A stretch of DNA of 64,000 nucleotides from Candidatus Obscuribacterales bacterium (GCA_020050685.1 JAGVKG010000029.1:62001-126000), one strand, 5' to 3'; numbered from the stretch's first letter, positions 8,656 through 18,090 are shown. The notes: generated from the sequence alone by a model not told the origin. A program made the numbers and translations.

Positions 8656-10314
8656 CTATGTCGATTTGTTTTTCTTCTCCGGATTGGTATCACTAACTTT
8701 GCTAGCGTCCTTGGTCTTATTTACAACGATTGTTTGTTTGAGGTCTAAGTATGCTTTCATCGCATCTTTGTAGTCCTTGCTAGCTTTATTATCATCGCTG
8801 AGTCTAAGCGCCGAGTTGTAGTCCAAATTAGCTTCTTGGTAGTTCTTGAGCTTCTCGTCGTTCTTACCCTTATCGATCCAGAAGCGAGCATCGAGCGGAT
8901 TTGCTGATTTGTCTGCATGCTTTCTGGCCAAGAGAATGGCTTGGTTAAAGTCTTTATTGGCTTCTTCGTAGTGTCTCAATTCGAACTGAGCCTTGCCTAG
9001 CTTAGCCCATGCAGCTGCATCAAGTGGGTACTTTTTGAGGTACTTCTGTACGACCGCATCATCCTTCTTAGCTTTGGCAATGTTAGCCGCCATCTGTTTT
9101 TCGTGGCTTGCATTTTGCTCAGCGGTTTTATCGATTACTTTGCCTGTGATGGTATCAGCAGGTTTCATTGCTATCTTGTCCGCATCTTTGTCTTTATGCA
9201 CAGGCTTGTCTTGCGATTTCATCGCGATCTTGTCAGCTTCATGATCTTTCGGTACAGGTTTCGTTGCAATCTTTTCTGCTGGTTTGTCTTTCTGGATAGG
9301 CTTGTCCTGCGGCTTTGCTGCAATCTTATCTGGTGCTTTGGCTTCGGCTGCTTGTGCAATCTTCAATTGCTCTGTTAGCCCGGCATTTGCAATTCCTTGC
9401 TTTGCCAATGCCACCATCGTCGGATCTTTAGACTTCAAAAGTTGATTGTAGTCGTTTGCCGCATCTTGGTATTTACGCTCGCCCACTTTGCTGAACGCAT
9501 GAAATAGCCGCGCGGTATCATTTTTTGGATCCTTGGCAAGAATAGCTTCTGTCTTTTGAATCGCTGGTGAATAGTCAGGATGTGCTAAATGAGAATTGGC
9601 GGCAATATAGTAGGAAGACATTGCATCTTCCAGTGGACTAGGTTGTTTTGTCTTTCCGCTGGGTTTTGTAGTAGCAGCAGCTTCCACTTGTGCAGGCTCT
9701 ACTTCGGTTCGTTTGCGAGCCACAGTTTTGCGCGAATCATCCTTAGTGTGAGGATCGTCCCAGGCAACCACATTGTCTCTTGACGTAGGTGAGCTAGTTC
9801 TTTCCGTTTGACCAATTTTGTGACTAGTTACCTCGTATTCCGAGATCTTTGGGCCGTTGAGTCGTGTTCCCCAATAGGACACTTTTCTGCCGTCGATGTC
9901 AACCTCACGATTGTTAATCTGTCCGTCCTCACTGTAGGTGATATGCGTGTGACGCTTAACTCTGTTGCGCTCTTCATAAATATCTTCTGGCTTGCCAGGT
10001 GCATTACCGCCTTGCACATAGCTGACATCAATGGAATATTTTATTGAACCGTCTTTGTTTTGGAAATCGGCCCTTTGAAGCTTACCGTCAGGATAGTTGG
10101 AGTGATTGGTCACATACATATCTGGAGTAATATTTTTCTTCAAGTCCGGAGCCACAGCCGCAAAATCAGAACGACTTAGTTTACGTAATACATCGCGAAC
10201 TTCCGGATCGCTTTCTCCGGGCAAAGTGGAATCAGCAATCAATCGCTTGTTCGTTCTGTCGCCCTGGCTAGATTGTTGTCTTTGTTCCAGAGGTTCGAAT
10301 CTATCATTTCCCAT
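8656..10314 (-). CDS. Unrecognised modular protein with Lys/Asp repeats and C-terminal TPRs (552 aa)
   Basis: Middle gene of the three-gene locus. Residues 25-32 carry LIADSTLP, shared with the 746-residue neighbour. A YPDG block follows from about 70 to 170 (NYPDGKLQRADF, ITYSEDGQINNREVD, GRKVSYWG). A first helical TPR-like part covers about 230-325, then an acidic/basic low-complexity zone (about 335-400) built of repeats like DKIAMKxQDKPxxKDK. The C-terminal 120 residues hold TPR units (WAKLGKAQFELRHYEEANKDF, WIDKGKNDEKLKNYQEANLDY) that align with the N-terminal TPRs of the 746-residue protein. No signal peptide or membrane segment. It lies 50 bases behind its upstream neighbour. A scaffold or partner-binding role is inferred only from the TPRs. 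Confidence 0.8.
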   Translation of the reverse strand: MGNDRFEPLEQRQQSSQGDRTNKRLIADSTLPGESDPEVRDVLRKLSRSDFAAVAPDLKKNITPDMYVTNHSNYPDGKLQRADFQNKDGSIKYSIDVSYVQGGNAPGKPEDIYEERNRVKRHTHITYSEDGQINNREVDIDGRKVSYWGTRLNGPKISEYEVTSHKIGQTERTSSPTSRDNVVAWDDPHTKDDSRKTVARKRTEVEPAQVEAAATTKPSGKTKQPSPLEDAMSSYYIAANSHLAHPDYSPAIQKTEAILAKDPKNDTARLFHAFSKVGERKYQDAANDYNQLLKSKDPTMVALAKQGIANAGLTEQLKIAQAAEAKAPDKIAAKPQDKPIQKDKPAEKIATKPVPKDHEADKIAMKSQDKPVHKDKDADKIAMKPADTITGKVIDKTAEQNASHEKQMAANIAKAKKDDAVVQKYLKKYPLDAAAWAKLGKAQFELRHYEEANKDFNQAILLARKHADKSANPLDARFWIDKGKNDEKLKNYQEANLDYNSALRLSDDNKASKDYKDAMKAYLDLKQTIVVNKTKDASKVSDTNPEKKNKST

Positions 10315-10364
10315 AAACTACTCCAAACTGGTAAAGATACTACAAGTGAATTGTGGCCTCGCGT

Positions 10365-12605
10365 CTAAGCACTCGGCTTGTCTGGACTTCCCGATGTGGG
10401 TTTATGTCCCGATTGTGATGAAGCTGTTCCATCAGTATTTTGTTTTGGATATGATTCTGTCCGCTTACCTGATTTGTCGATGTCTACTGCTTTTTGATTG
10501 TGCTTTGTTATGAACCGTAGTGTACCAGTTTCTTTGTTCTTACTTACGATGGAACGTGTGTGTTCGGTAACTGTATATTCGTCTGTATCAAGAAGGTCTT
10601 GTTTCTCTGATTGACGGAATTTCTTTGGTGTCGTGCGCTCATTAGACCACGCACCACGAGAATGGGTTCTCGTATCTCCACTTGGTGCACGCTCAGTCCA
10701 AGATAAATCTCTCTGTATTTTAATCTCATTCCCATGTGGGCTTGTCACAATAGTTTGTTCAGGACGTGTTCCCGTGCGGGGAATTTTATCTACGATAGTT
10801 CCATCAGGATATTTCGTGATTATCCGACCGTCTGGCATAACTGTCCGATGTGGTTCTGCTGCACTTGAATCCTTTCCATGGGGCAAAGACTTTTGTTCAT
10901 CAACTGTTTGTTTCGCCGCAGCTTTCGTACTATCGGTGTGAGGGAGATCTTTTTCAGGCGTGTGTGCTTTTGTAACCTGTGGTGTTGCATGCTCGGCTGG
11001 CGGTGGCACAGGTTCTTCTTTGCCCAATTTCATTCCTTGGCTATCTTTGATAATAGTTTTAGGAGATGATAATTTAGGAGGTGTCACTTGGATTGCGCTA
11101 TAACTGTCGCGCGTACGGATGTCAGCTTTGCTTGTTTGCCTTGCACTATCTGAATGAGTTGATCCAGCTGACTTTGGACTTGCTTGCGCAGCCGTATCAG
11201 CCGCACCTGACCCAACCGGCTCAGGCTTGACAGTTGGTTTCCCCATTCCTCTGAGTGCAGCTGCTGTCCCAGCTCTTGTAAGTCCACCAGCACCGGCCGT
11301 AGTGGTATTGAAACCAAAGTCGTACAATTCCTTGCCTGCTCCCCCATGAGCGACAATCGATGCGGCATGTGCTAGGTCGTAGTAGTTTGATTTTGGATCT
11401 GCAGCTTTCTGGGCTATCAAACCGATGTCGCGATTGCGCTCTTTAAAGTCTGGATTGCCAATCTGATATGCACCATAACCCAGCGCACCGACAAGTCCGA
11501 TGGTCGTGGCGACAACAGGATGCGATTCTAAAGCAGCAGCGGCTCCGTATCCAATGGCGAAGTTGGTACCGGCTTTCGTACCAGTTTTTCCTAAGTTTTC
11601 TTGACTAAAGTCCTTTTGCAATTCCTGAACGGCCGGACCAATCAGACCAGGTCCGAACACAAGAGCCTCTCGCCCAAGCGCTGATACCGCACCGGGTAAA
11701 AATTTATTTGCAAGGCGCGTTGCATCACGTCCCAACATAAGTGAACCAACGGATGTTGCAAGATCTTTATTGCCTTTAGGAATTGCATTCGTTCCCAATA
11801 GCGCTTCATCCGCCTTGACGAATGGAGCAAGCAGGGATGATTTAAGATATTTATCCACTTTAGGATTTACATTCAATCGCTCTTCTGCCATCTTGTTGAT
11901 AGTTGGAGCAAGCAATGCCATGGCAATTGTTCCAGTAAACGCGTCTTTTGCAATGGCTGATTGTCTTTCTTTTTGCTTTTCTTGTTCAGCTTTTTCTTCT
12001 TCTGTCAGAGGTTTTTGAGGTTTCTTCGCTGGCTGATCTTTGGTCTTTTGATCATGAGGCTTCATTGCGTGTTTTGCCGCTTCGCTTCCGATGCGTGCTC
12101 GCTTTGCTAATTCGTCTTGATGCGATGTTCGAGCTCTTATAATTGCTTCGTTATAGTCTAAATGTGCTCGTTGATAGCGATGAAGCTCCATGTTGTTGTC
12201 GGCTTTCTTGAGCCAAAACTCTGGAGTGAGAGGACTTTCGTGTTTAGCCTGATTCTTTCGATCGAGAAGCATTGCTTGGTTGTAATCCAAGTTGGCATCC
12301 TTGCGCTGTCCTTTAGCCACATTGATGTCACCTTGTTCAATCCAAGGCTTGGTCTCGAGAGGATGTTTTTTGAGATACTTTTGTAGGTCTTGTTCTTTTT
12401 TCTGCTCGCTCTTGTGCTGCTCCGTAGTTTTCTTTGGACCGGCACTTTCAGTTTTGTCTGCTGCCTTGCCTTTTGTCTGAGCCCAATCTTTGCTGGGCAA
12501 AGTGGAATCAGCTAACAACTTTTGATTAGCTTTCTCCTGCGACCCAGACTTGTCGTGGGATCCCTTTATCTGTTTTTGCGAGTCCGATCCATCTTTTCCT
12601 GCCAT
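10365..12605 (-). CDS. Unrecognised modular protein: TPR + hydrophobic block + YPDG block (746 aa)
   Basis: First gene of the three-gene operon; GAGGAAGG lies two bases before its ATG. Residues 31-37 are LADSTLP. TPR units occupy about 75-170 (WIEQGDINVAKGQRKDANLDY, WLKKADNNMELHRYQRAHLDY). A Lys/Glu/Gln helix leads into a Gly/Ala-rich hydrophobic block at about 220-455 (TGTIAMALLAPTIN, FGPGLIGPAV, NFAIGYGAAAAL, ATTIGLVGALGYGAY). A disordered Ser/Pro/Lys linker leads to the YPDG block near 590-690 (MPDGRIITKYPDGTIVDKIP, TIVTSPHGNEIK, WTERAPSGDTRT). It therefore contains the modules of both neighbours in one chain. No signal peptide. The hydrophobic block could insert in membranes, as in some secreted effectors, but this is speculation. 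Confidence 0.82.
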   Translation of the reverse strand: MAGKDGSDSQKQIKGSHDKSGSQEKANQKLLADSTLPSKDWAQTKGKAADKTESAGPKKTTEQHKSEQKKEQDLQKYLKKHPLETKPWIEQGDINVAKGQRKDANLDYNQAMLLDRKNQAKHESPLTPEFWLKKADNNMELHRYQRAHLDYNEAIIRARTSHQDELAKRARIGSEAAKHAMKPHDQKTKDQPAKKPQKPLTEEEKAEQEKQKERQSAIAKDAFTGTIAMALLAPTINKMAEERLNVNPKVDKYLKSSLLAPFVKADEALLGTNAIPKGNKDLATSVGSLMLGRDATRLANKFLPGAVSALGREALVFGPGLIGPAVQELQKDFSQENLGKTGTKAGTNFAIGYGAAAALESHPVVATTIGLVGALGYGAYQIGNPDFKERNRDIGLIAQKAADPKSNYYDLAHAASIVAHGGAGKELYDFGFNTTTAGAGGLTRAGTAAALRGMGKPTVKPEPVGSGAADTAAQASPKSAGSTHSDSARQTSKADIRTRDSYSAIQVTPPKLSSPKTIIKDSQGMKLGKEEPVPPPAEHATPQVTKAHTPEKDLPHTDSTKAAAKQTVDEQKSLPHGKDSSAAEPHRTVMPDGRIITKYPDGTIVDKIPRTGTRPEQTIVTSPHGNEIKIQRDLSWTERAPSGDTRTHSRGAWSNERTTPKKFRQSEKQDLLDTDEYTVTEHTRSIVSKNKETGTLRFITKHNQKAVDIDKSGKRTESYPKQNTDGTASSQSGHKPTSGSPDKPSA

Positions 12606-12814
12606 GACCTTCCTCTACGCTTATCTCAAGGCGACAGCTTTTTTCAATCAATTGCCAAGTTGATTCATTAGCTACTATGAATTTGCCTCGAAATAGCCCA
12701 AGTTAAACGGTTTTGGGTCAATCGGGCAGCAGATTAATGCCCCAAAGCCAGCGCCAGTTCTCATTCTTGAGAAGCTTAACGAAAGTTAAGGTGTTGAATC
12801 CTAAGCCCCAGCCT

Positions 12815-13666
12815 TCATTTGCTGCTTTTGGGCAATGGAATGGGATCGCCCTTATAGGGAATTGGTATGTACTGCACGCTCGACTTGGTGAGGTTTTGCT
12901 GGGGATAAAGATCCATCAGCTCGAAGATTTCTGCTGGCAAACCAGTGGTTACCGGCAAACCGATCTCTTTGGCATCTTCAAACGTAATTGGATAATCATG
13001 TGTCCAAATGCCTGATACCAGAGTCTCGGCAATTTTGGGGATTTGTTCTTCTGTGTATTTCGATTGCGGACTGGCGTCCGATAGTATCTTCCTGACAGCG
13101 GCTTCTTCCTGGCGCAAGGCTTTATTGGCAATATCGGCATAAATCAGGAATTGGTCGGCAATCTTTTCAACTGGTTTTGCTTCTACCAATTTCAATAAAC
13201 TGACGGCCGGATATTCACCAATTTGCGGATCGATAGGTCCAAGCACGGCGTTTTCATTCATGACGATTTCATCGGCAGAAAGTGATATCAAAGTGCCACC
13301 GGACATGGCGTAATGTGGAATGAATACGGTGACCTTGGCCTTATGCCGAACTAAAGCTGCAGCAATTTGTTGTGCTGCTAGTACGAGTCCTCCAGGTGTA
13401 TGCAAAATTAGATCGATGGGCATATCAGCTGGAGTCATATGAATGGCGCGCAAAATGCGCTCGGAATCTTCAATCGTAATATAACGAGCAATTGGAATGC
13501 CGAGAATGCTCATCGTTTCTTGGCGGTGAATTAGGGCAATCACACGGCTGCCGCGTCTTCTTTCCATGCTGGAAATTAGTTGATGACGTTTATTCTCCAG
13601 TAATGCTTGAGCGATGCCAGGCATCATGACGCTCAGAAATATGAAAAACACAATCCAATCAGTCAT
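12815..13666 (-). CDS. Membrane-anchored ClpP-fold serine protease (SDH family)
   Basis: A 283-residue protein with an N-terminal transmembrane helix (residues about 4-22) and a Clp/crotonase-type serine protease domain (the SDH proteinase family, PF01972-like). Visible motifs are LILHTPGGLVLAAQQIA near 87-102, where HTPGG forms the oxyanion side, and the nucleophile loop HYAMSGGTLISLSADEIVM with Ser122. ENAVLGPIDPQIGEYPA follows, as in the family. Members are membrane proteases with poorly known targets. It is the last gene of a minus-strand operon, 17 bases behind the Usp-like gene, which suggests a stress or quality-control role for at least this end of the operon. Confidence 0.88.
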   Translation of the reverse strand: MTDWIVFFIFLSVMMPGIAQALLENKRHQLISSMERRRGSRVIALIHRQETMSILGIPIARYITIEDSERILRAIHMTPADMPIDLILHTPGGLVLAAQQIAAALVRHKAKVTVFIPHYAMSGGTLISLSADEIVMNENAVLGPIDPQIGEYPAVSLLKLVEAKPVEKIADQFLIYADIANKALRQEEAAVRKILSDASPQSKYTEEQIPKIAETLVSGIWTHDYPITFEDAKEIGLPVTTGLPAEIFELMDLYPQQNLTKSSVQYIPIPYKGDPIPLPKSSK

Positions 13667-13683
13667 ATAAGTAGATTACCTCT

Positions 13684-14562
13684 TTAGTGTAATTCCCGTG
13701 ATTTGAAACACGTGAGCGCAGTCGAACAAGGTGCATTGAGAAACATTGCTTCGGAAGGAGAATTTGTGATAGCTTGGTGAGTAGTATCTGCAAGTGTACG
13801 GGTGATAAATAGAAGTGCTGGTTCTTGCTTGTCCTTAGAGTCGGCCATCCAAGTTTCGAAGGAAGTGTCAATGACTGATGTTTCGTACAAACGTTCCTGT
13901 GCAGATAAGATTTTGCCTGCTTCAATTAGAGTACTTTCGGTATCACCATTTGATGAGCCGGGACTGCTGGAACTGAGACTAGACCAAGTTCGGCTAACCG
14001 GTGCCTCAAAACCGATTCGGGAAGCCAATAAAAGCAGAGGAAACTTTCTATTCAACAATGGCAGGTTTATTTTCAGTGAGTCATAGGATTCTTGTGTGCC
14101 ATCTAAGAGAAAAACTATTTGACCCTGCTTGGGGAGTTTCTTGCGAGCGGAGATTAAGGTACCTTCCCAAGTAAAGCGCATCAAATCCCTTGTCAGGGAA
14201 CCCTTGAGTAAAAGTTCTTGGGGCGTATGTTTGCCTGGAGCACAGACAATTACGTTTGCTTTCTTTGCCTCGGCCGTTGCTTTCACAAGCGCTGAAACCG
14301 GTCCATACTCAGCTTGTGTAGAGACTTCGGCGCCAGCTTTAATTAGTGGTTCTGCAAGTAATTGCAAAAGTTTCTCGACTTCTTTAGTTGCCAACTTTCG
14401 CGACTCTTGGCGGGCCTTTTCAGGTTGATCTTCTTCTGCTTCATCTTCTTCAAGCACATGCAACAAAAGAATTTGTTTATCCACCAAATCAATAGTTTGC
14501 TGCACCAAATCGACCATTTGTTGCGAATGGGGCTTTCCATCAAGGGCAATCAGCAAGTTCAT
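13684..14562 (-). CDS. Universal stress protein-like, two-domain
   Basis: The first ~145 residues look like a UspA domain: MNLLIALDGKPHSQQMVDLV at the start, ILLLHVLEEDEAEEDQPEKA, a long helix ending in LLQLLAEPLIKAGAEV, then NVIVCAPGKHTPQELLLKGSLTRDLMRFTWEGTLI, which matches the usual ATP-loop/last-strand region of the fold. The canonical G-x2-G-x9-G-S/T pattern is only partly kept (KGSLTRDLM). The second half is a diverged repeat of the same fold (IVFLLDGTQESYDSLKINLPLL). Tandem Usp proteins bind ATP or ligands and help in stress survival. Its ATG overlaps the stop of the upstream dehydrogenase by four bases, so translation is likely coupled. Confidence 0.75.
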   Translation of the reverse strand: MNLLIALDGKPHSQQMVDLVQQTIDLVDKQILLLHVLEEDEAEEDQPEKARQESRKLATKEVEKLLQLLAEPLIKAGAEVSTQAEYGPVSALVKATAEAKKANVIVCAPGKHTPQELLLKGSLTRDLMRFTWEGTLISARKKLPKQGQIVFLLDGTQESYDSLKINLPLLNRKFPLLLLASRIGFEAPVSRTWSSLSSSSPGSSNGDTESTLIEAGKILSAQERLYETSVIDTSFETWMADSKDKQEPALLFITRTLADTTHQAITNSPSEAMFLNAPCSTALTCFKSRELH

Positions 14563-15740
14563 TTGTCTTTTACTTTTTGACCGGCTGGACTTAAGTCCTC
14601 TTCAGTCATTGATAGACCGATGCCACGGCTTGCCAATTCTGCCAAATAAAGTTTGACGTTTACAGCACTTTCCTGAGTAAGCGCTCCTTTTTCGGTTATA
14701 TCTTGTCTGGCAATCATTTGGGCAATCACAGAAGTGGGGAAAGCTTTCATTCGTACTGATGCAGGCAGACCTTCGGCTTGATCCATGTAGTCAATGCAAT
14801 CCCAAAGAATTCTGACTTCCTTTTTCTCTCTTGTGCCGACAACATTTATACGCACCAGTACAGCATCCGGTTCGCTCCTTGAGCCGTTCTTGTCCAGGAG
14901 ATAGTTGAGCATTTCTTGCGGGGCAAGAGTTGCGTCAGCCAAAGTAATTGGATGCGAGTCGAACAAACCCAAATCACGCAGAAGCAGCATTTGCTGGCTG
15001 TATCCAGGATAATGCAAGACCTTAAAGTCAAACTGATCGACCTTGCTTGCCAAATTGGTAATGTATTTTGCCATTCCGCCTGAGGCATTAAAAGCTTCCA
15101 GTTCGCCAAATGGCAGAGGCAAAGCAATAGTTTCTACTTCGGTAAGTGGTGGCACGCGCATCAGTTTGCCGTTACGAACAATGGTGGCATTTTCCAAGGC
15201 TTCATTCAAAATTCTCTCGGCAGACAATGCCGGTAGTACCACCGTTTGCATTTCTTGCTCTGCCGGCACGGAGCCCACTTGAATGTGGATGCTGTAGACT
15301 TGCTCCAAACTTTCTATGGCGTTTGTCGTGAGAATTGACACCATTCCTGGCGTCAGACCGCAACCTGGTACGATGGCAATACCGGCTTGTTTGGCTAAAT
15401 CATTGAGCAAAAATTGCATGCGTGATGATTCATCATCTGAACCCATGTCACAGAAATTGCAACCAGCCTGCAGTGCCATTTTTGCAAGCTCATAATTGAC
15501 AGAAGATGGCAGTGTACTGATTGCTACATTGCAGTTGCCCATTAAATTGAGAACTTGCTCAGTGTTCTTTAGATCTACCTGGCACGGAACGATTTTCTCA
15601 TCGACAAAGCGTTCCATGATGCAAGTGATTTTCTGGGGATTGTTGTCCGCTAAAAGAATTTGATCAACGTGCATACTGCGCACTAAATCATAAACAACAG
15701 CGTGTCCTAATTGATCTGCACCTAATACTAGAAAGTTCAT
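14559..15740 (-). CDS. Saccharopine dehydrogenase-like NAD(P)-dependent oxidoreductase
   Basis: A 393-residue protein with the saccharopine dehydrogenase NADP-binding fold at the N-terminus (MNFLVLGADQLGHAVVYDLV, then an acidic LLADNN end to strand 2) and the family segments VAISTLPSSVNYELAKMAL, AGCNFCDMG and GIAIVPGCGLTPGMVSIL. The second half contains the substrate domain (VPPLTEVETIALPLPFGELEAFNASGG). Relatives act on lysine/saccharopine, carboxynorspermidine or related amino acids; the substrate cannot be told. It sits in an operon with a RidA-like deaminase and an aminomuconate-semialdehyde dehydrogenase, so an amine or imine intermediate of amino-acid breakdown is a reasonable guess. 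Confidence 0.82.
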   Translation of the reverse strand: MNFLVLGADQLGHAVVYDLVRSMHVDQILLADNNPQKITCIMERFVDEKIVPCQVDLKNTEQVLNLMGNCNVAISTLPSSVNYELAKMALQAGCNFCDMGSDDESSRMQFLLNDLAKQAGIAIVPGCGLTPGMVSILTTNAIESLEQVYSIHIQVGSVPAEQEMQTVVLPALSAERILNEALENATIVRNGKLMRVPPLTEVETIALPLPFGELEAFNASGGMAKYITNLASKVDQFDFKVLHYPGYSQQMLLLRDLGLFDSHPITLADATLAPQEMLNYLLDKNGSRSEPDAVLVRINVVGTREKKEVRILWDCIDYMDQAEGLPASVRMKAFPTSVIAQMIARQDITEKGALTQESAVNVKLYLAELASRGIGLSMTEEDLSPAGQKVKDK

Positions 15741-15761
15741 TTAAGTTGCTCCCGCTTTCTA

Positions 15762-16553
15762 TCAAACTGTTGATCGTCTCTTGCCGCCGTCTACACAAAT
15801 TGTCGAACCAGTAACATAAGATGCCTGCTCTGAGGCCAGGAAGGCAACTACATTTGCTACTTCATGTGATGTACCGAGTCGACCCATTGGCACCGACTTG
15901 ACATAGTCTTCCAGCAGTACTTCTCGAGTGTTGCCGGTACGTTCAATGTTGGTGGCAATTCGTTCTTCTGTGCGCTCCGTATGAATTACTCCCGGTGCCA
16001 CACAATTTACGGTGATATTGTGTGGTGCAAGCTCATCGGCCAAAGTCTTGAGCATGGCTGTTGTTGCTGCCCGCATGGCATTAGAAACGGCCAGATTTGG
16101 TATTGGTTCGATAACGCTCAAGGAAGTAATACACAATATTCTGCCCCACTTGTTCTTTTTCATTTCTGGAACAAATGCGTTATTCAAATGAGCGACTGAA
16201 TTGAATAATTGTTCAAAACCATTGTCCCAATCATTCAAGCTGGTGCCTTCGGCAGTAGATGGTTTTGGACCACCAACGTTGTGAATCAAAACATCAATTG
16301 AGCCAATTGAATCTTTTGCCTTGGCTATCAATTCATTACGTGAGTCTGCATTGGTCAAATCGCAAGAAAGGCTGTGTACTGGACCGAATCCTGCTTCTGT
16401 AATTTCTCGTACTGTTTCGGCTAAGGCTTCCGGTCCGCGTGCGCACAAAAACAATTCAACGCCTTCAGCAGCAAGTGCTGCAGCAGTGGCTTTGCCAATT
16501 CCTTTCGAAGCTGCACAGACGAGAGCCTTTTTCCCTGCTAGACCAAAATTCAT
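15762..16553 (-). CDS. SDR-family oxidoreductase with altered catalytic motif
   Basis: A 263-residue classical-length short-chain dehydrogenase/reductase. The cofactor motif is AASKGIGKATAAALA, followed by LFLCARG (NADP-type Arg) and HNVGGPKP. The catalytic region reads CITSLSVIEPIPNLAVSNAMRAA. The serine is present, but the usual YxxxK is replaced by SNxxR. This same replacement is seen in a recognisable subgroup of SDRs annotated as FabG-like, so it is a family trait rather than damage. C-terminal GSTICVDGGKRRS closes the fold. It stands between the aminomuconate-semialdehyde dehydrogenase gene (67 bases) and the saccharopine-dehydrogenase-like gene (21 bases). Substrate unknown. Confidence 0.88.
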   Translation of the reverse strand: MNFGLAGKKALVCAASKGIGKATAAALAAEGVELFLCARGPEALAETVREITEAGFGPVHSLSCDLTNADSRNELIAKAKDSIGSIDVLIHNVGGPKPSTAEGTSLNDWDNGFEQLFNSVAHLNNAFVPEMKKNKWGRILCITSLSVIEPIPNLAVSNAMRAATTAMLKTLADELAPHNITVNCVAPGVIHTERTEERIATNIERTGNTREVLLEDYVKSVPMGRLGTSHEVANVVAFLASEQASYVTGSTICVDGGKRRSTV

Positions 16554-16620
16554 TGTTACCTACTAGTCCTTTTTGAGTTGCCTAATTGAGTTGCCTTTGC
16601 CTGCCCACTGACCTAGTAAC

Positions 16621-18090
16621 TTATTCCTTGTACTTGTATGTAATTGTCTTTGCTTCGGAAAAGAACTCCAGACTCCATCTTCCACCTTCTCTGCCAATTC
16701 CGCTAGCCTTTTGTCCGCCAAATGGCGTGCGTAAATCGCGCACAAACCAGCAATTCACCCAAACAATGCCTGTTTTGATTTGTTTGGCGACACGCTCGCA
16801 GCGAGCCGCGTCTTTGCTCCACAAACTGGCTGATAATCCATAGGTCGTGCTGTTGGTATAAGCGATAACTTCCTCTTCGCTGGCAAATGGTACTACCGTT
16901 AATACCGGACCAAAAATTTCTTCTTGACATAATTTTGATGAATTATCGATACCTGCGATCAATGTTGGCGCCAGCCAATTTCCTTGAGCAAACTCTTTCA
17001 GTCGCTCACCGCCAGCCAGAACTTTTCCTTCCTGCTCGCCGAGCTTGACATATTTTTCAACTTTCTCAAGTTGTTCTTTGCTGATGATTGCCCCCATTTG
17101 GGTTTGCGGATCTTGTGGATCGCCAACTCGAATCGCTTTGACCTGCTTGGTTAACTGTTCGATGACTTTGTCAAATATGCCTTCTTGCACGTATAGCCGA
17201 GAGCCAGCCAGGCAGATTTGTCCTTGATTGCGAAATCCAGCCCGAACTGCAGTTGGAATTGCCTCTTCCAGATCCGCATCTTCAAAAATAATATTGGCGC
17301 CTTTGCCACCAAGCTCAAAGGAAAGTTTCTTGAGCGTTGACGAGGCAGAGGCCATAATTGCTTTGCCAGTGGTGGTTTCGCCTGTAAAGGAAATGCAGGA
17401 CACATCAGGATGACGAGTCAGGGCTTCGCCTGCACCATTGGCGCCAAAGCCGTGCACGATATTTAGTACGCCTGGCGGCAGACCGGCATCGTTGGCTATC
17501 CCACCGAGCAAAGTAGCTGTGTATGGTGTCCATTCGGCTGGCTTAAGCACACAGGTATTGCCCATGACCAATGCCGGAGCAATCTTCCACGTGGCCAGAT
17601 ACAAAGGTAAGTTCCAAGGTGTAATCAGCCCAGCTACACCCAGTGGTTCGCGAACGGCAAAATGTTTTTCTGTTGGGCTGCCTGTGAAACATTCTGTTTC
17701 CAGTGTTTGGGCATAGTCGGCAAAGAAATGGAAGTTCATTGCCGAGCGCGGGATATCACCTTCCAGCGATTCGGTAATCGGCTTTCCCGTATCCAAAGTT
17801 TCAGCCAGAGCAATTTCTGCTTTTCTTTCTAAGATGATGTCACCAATGCGTTTGAGAATCGCGCATCGTTCTTTCAGGCTCATCTTGGGCCAAGGACCAT
17901 GCTCAAATGCATGTTTAGCTGATTTGACCGCTTCATCAATTTCTTTGGCTGTGCCAAGCGAGACCGTAGCTAATACATCGCCTGTGGCAGGGTTCATAGT
18001 TTTAAAAACTTCACCACTTGCAGATGAACGAAATTCACCATTGATGAAATGATCAAGATGCTTGATTTTCTTTAGTATCTCAGTGGTCAT
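16621..18090 (-). CDS. nbaE: Aldehyde dehydrogenase, probable 2-aminomuconate-6-semialdehyde dehydrogenase
   Basis: A 489-residue NAD-dependent aldehyde dehydrogenase. Visible elements: ITPWNLPLYLATWKIAPAL, the Rossmann FTGETTTGKAIM, the general base in KKLSFELGGKGANIIF, the nucleophile loop NQGQICLAGSRLYV, and EEIFGPVLTVVPF. Family members closest in pattern (2-hydroxymuconate- and 2-aminomuconate-semialdehyde dehydrogenases, ALDH8 type) oxidise the product of ACMS decarboxylase to 2-aminomuconate. That assignment rests on the adjacent RidA-like deaminase gene and on the other kynurenine genes in the window; sequence alone supports only the ALDH family and subgroup. The gene follows the deaminase gene by 46 bases and leads into the SDR gene. 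Confidence 0.83.
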   Translation of the reverse strand: MTTEILKKIKHLDHFINGEFRSSASGEVFKTMNPATGDVLATVSLGTAKEIDEAVKSAKHAFEHGPWPKMSLKERCAILKRIGDIILERKAEIALAETLDTGKPITESLEGDIPRSAMNFHFFADYAQTLETECFTGSPTEKHFAVREPLGVAGLITPWNLPLYLATWKIAPALVMGNTCVLKPAEWTPYTATLLGGIANDAGLPPGVLNIVHGFGANGAGEALTRHPDVSCISFTGETTTGKAIMASASSTLKKLSFELGGKGANIIFEDADLEEAIPTAVRAGFRNQGQICLAGSRLYVQEGIFDKVIEQLTKQVKAIRVGDPQDPQTQMGAIISKEQLEKVEKYVKLGEQEGKVLAGGERLKEFAQGNWLAPTLIAGIDNSSKLCQEEIFGPVLTVVPFASEEEVIAYTNSTTYGLSASLWSKDAARCERVAKQIKTGIVWVNCWFVRDLRTPFGGQKASGIGREGGRWSLEFFSEAKTITYKYKE

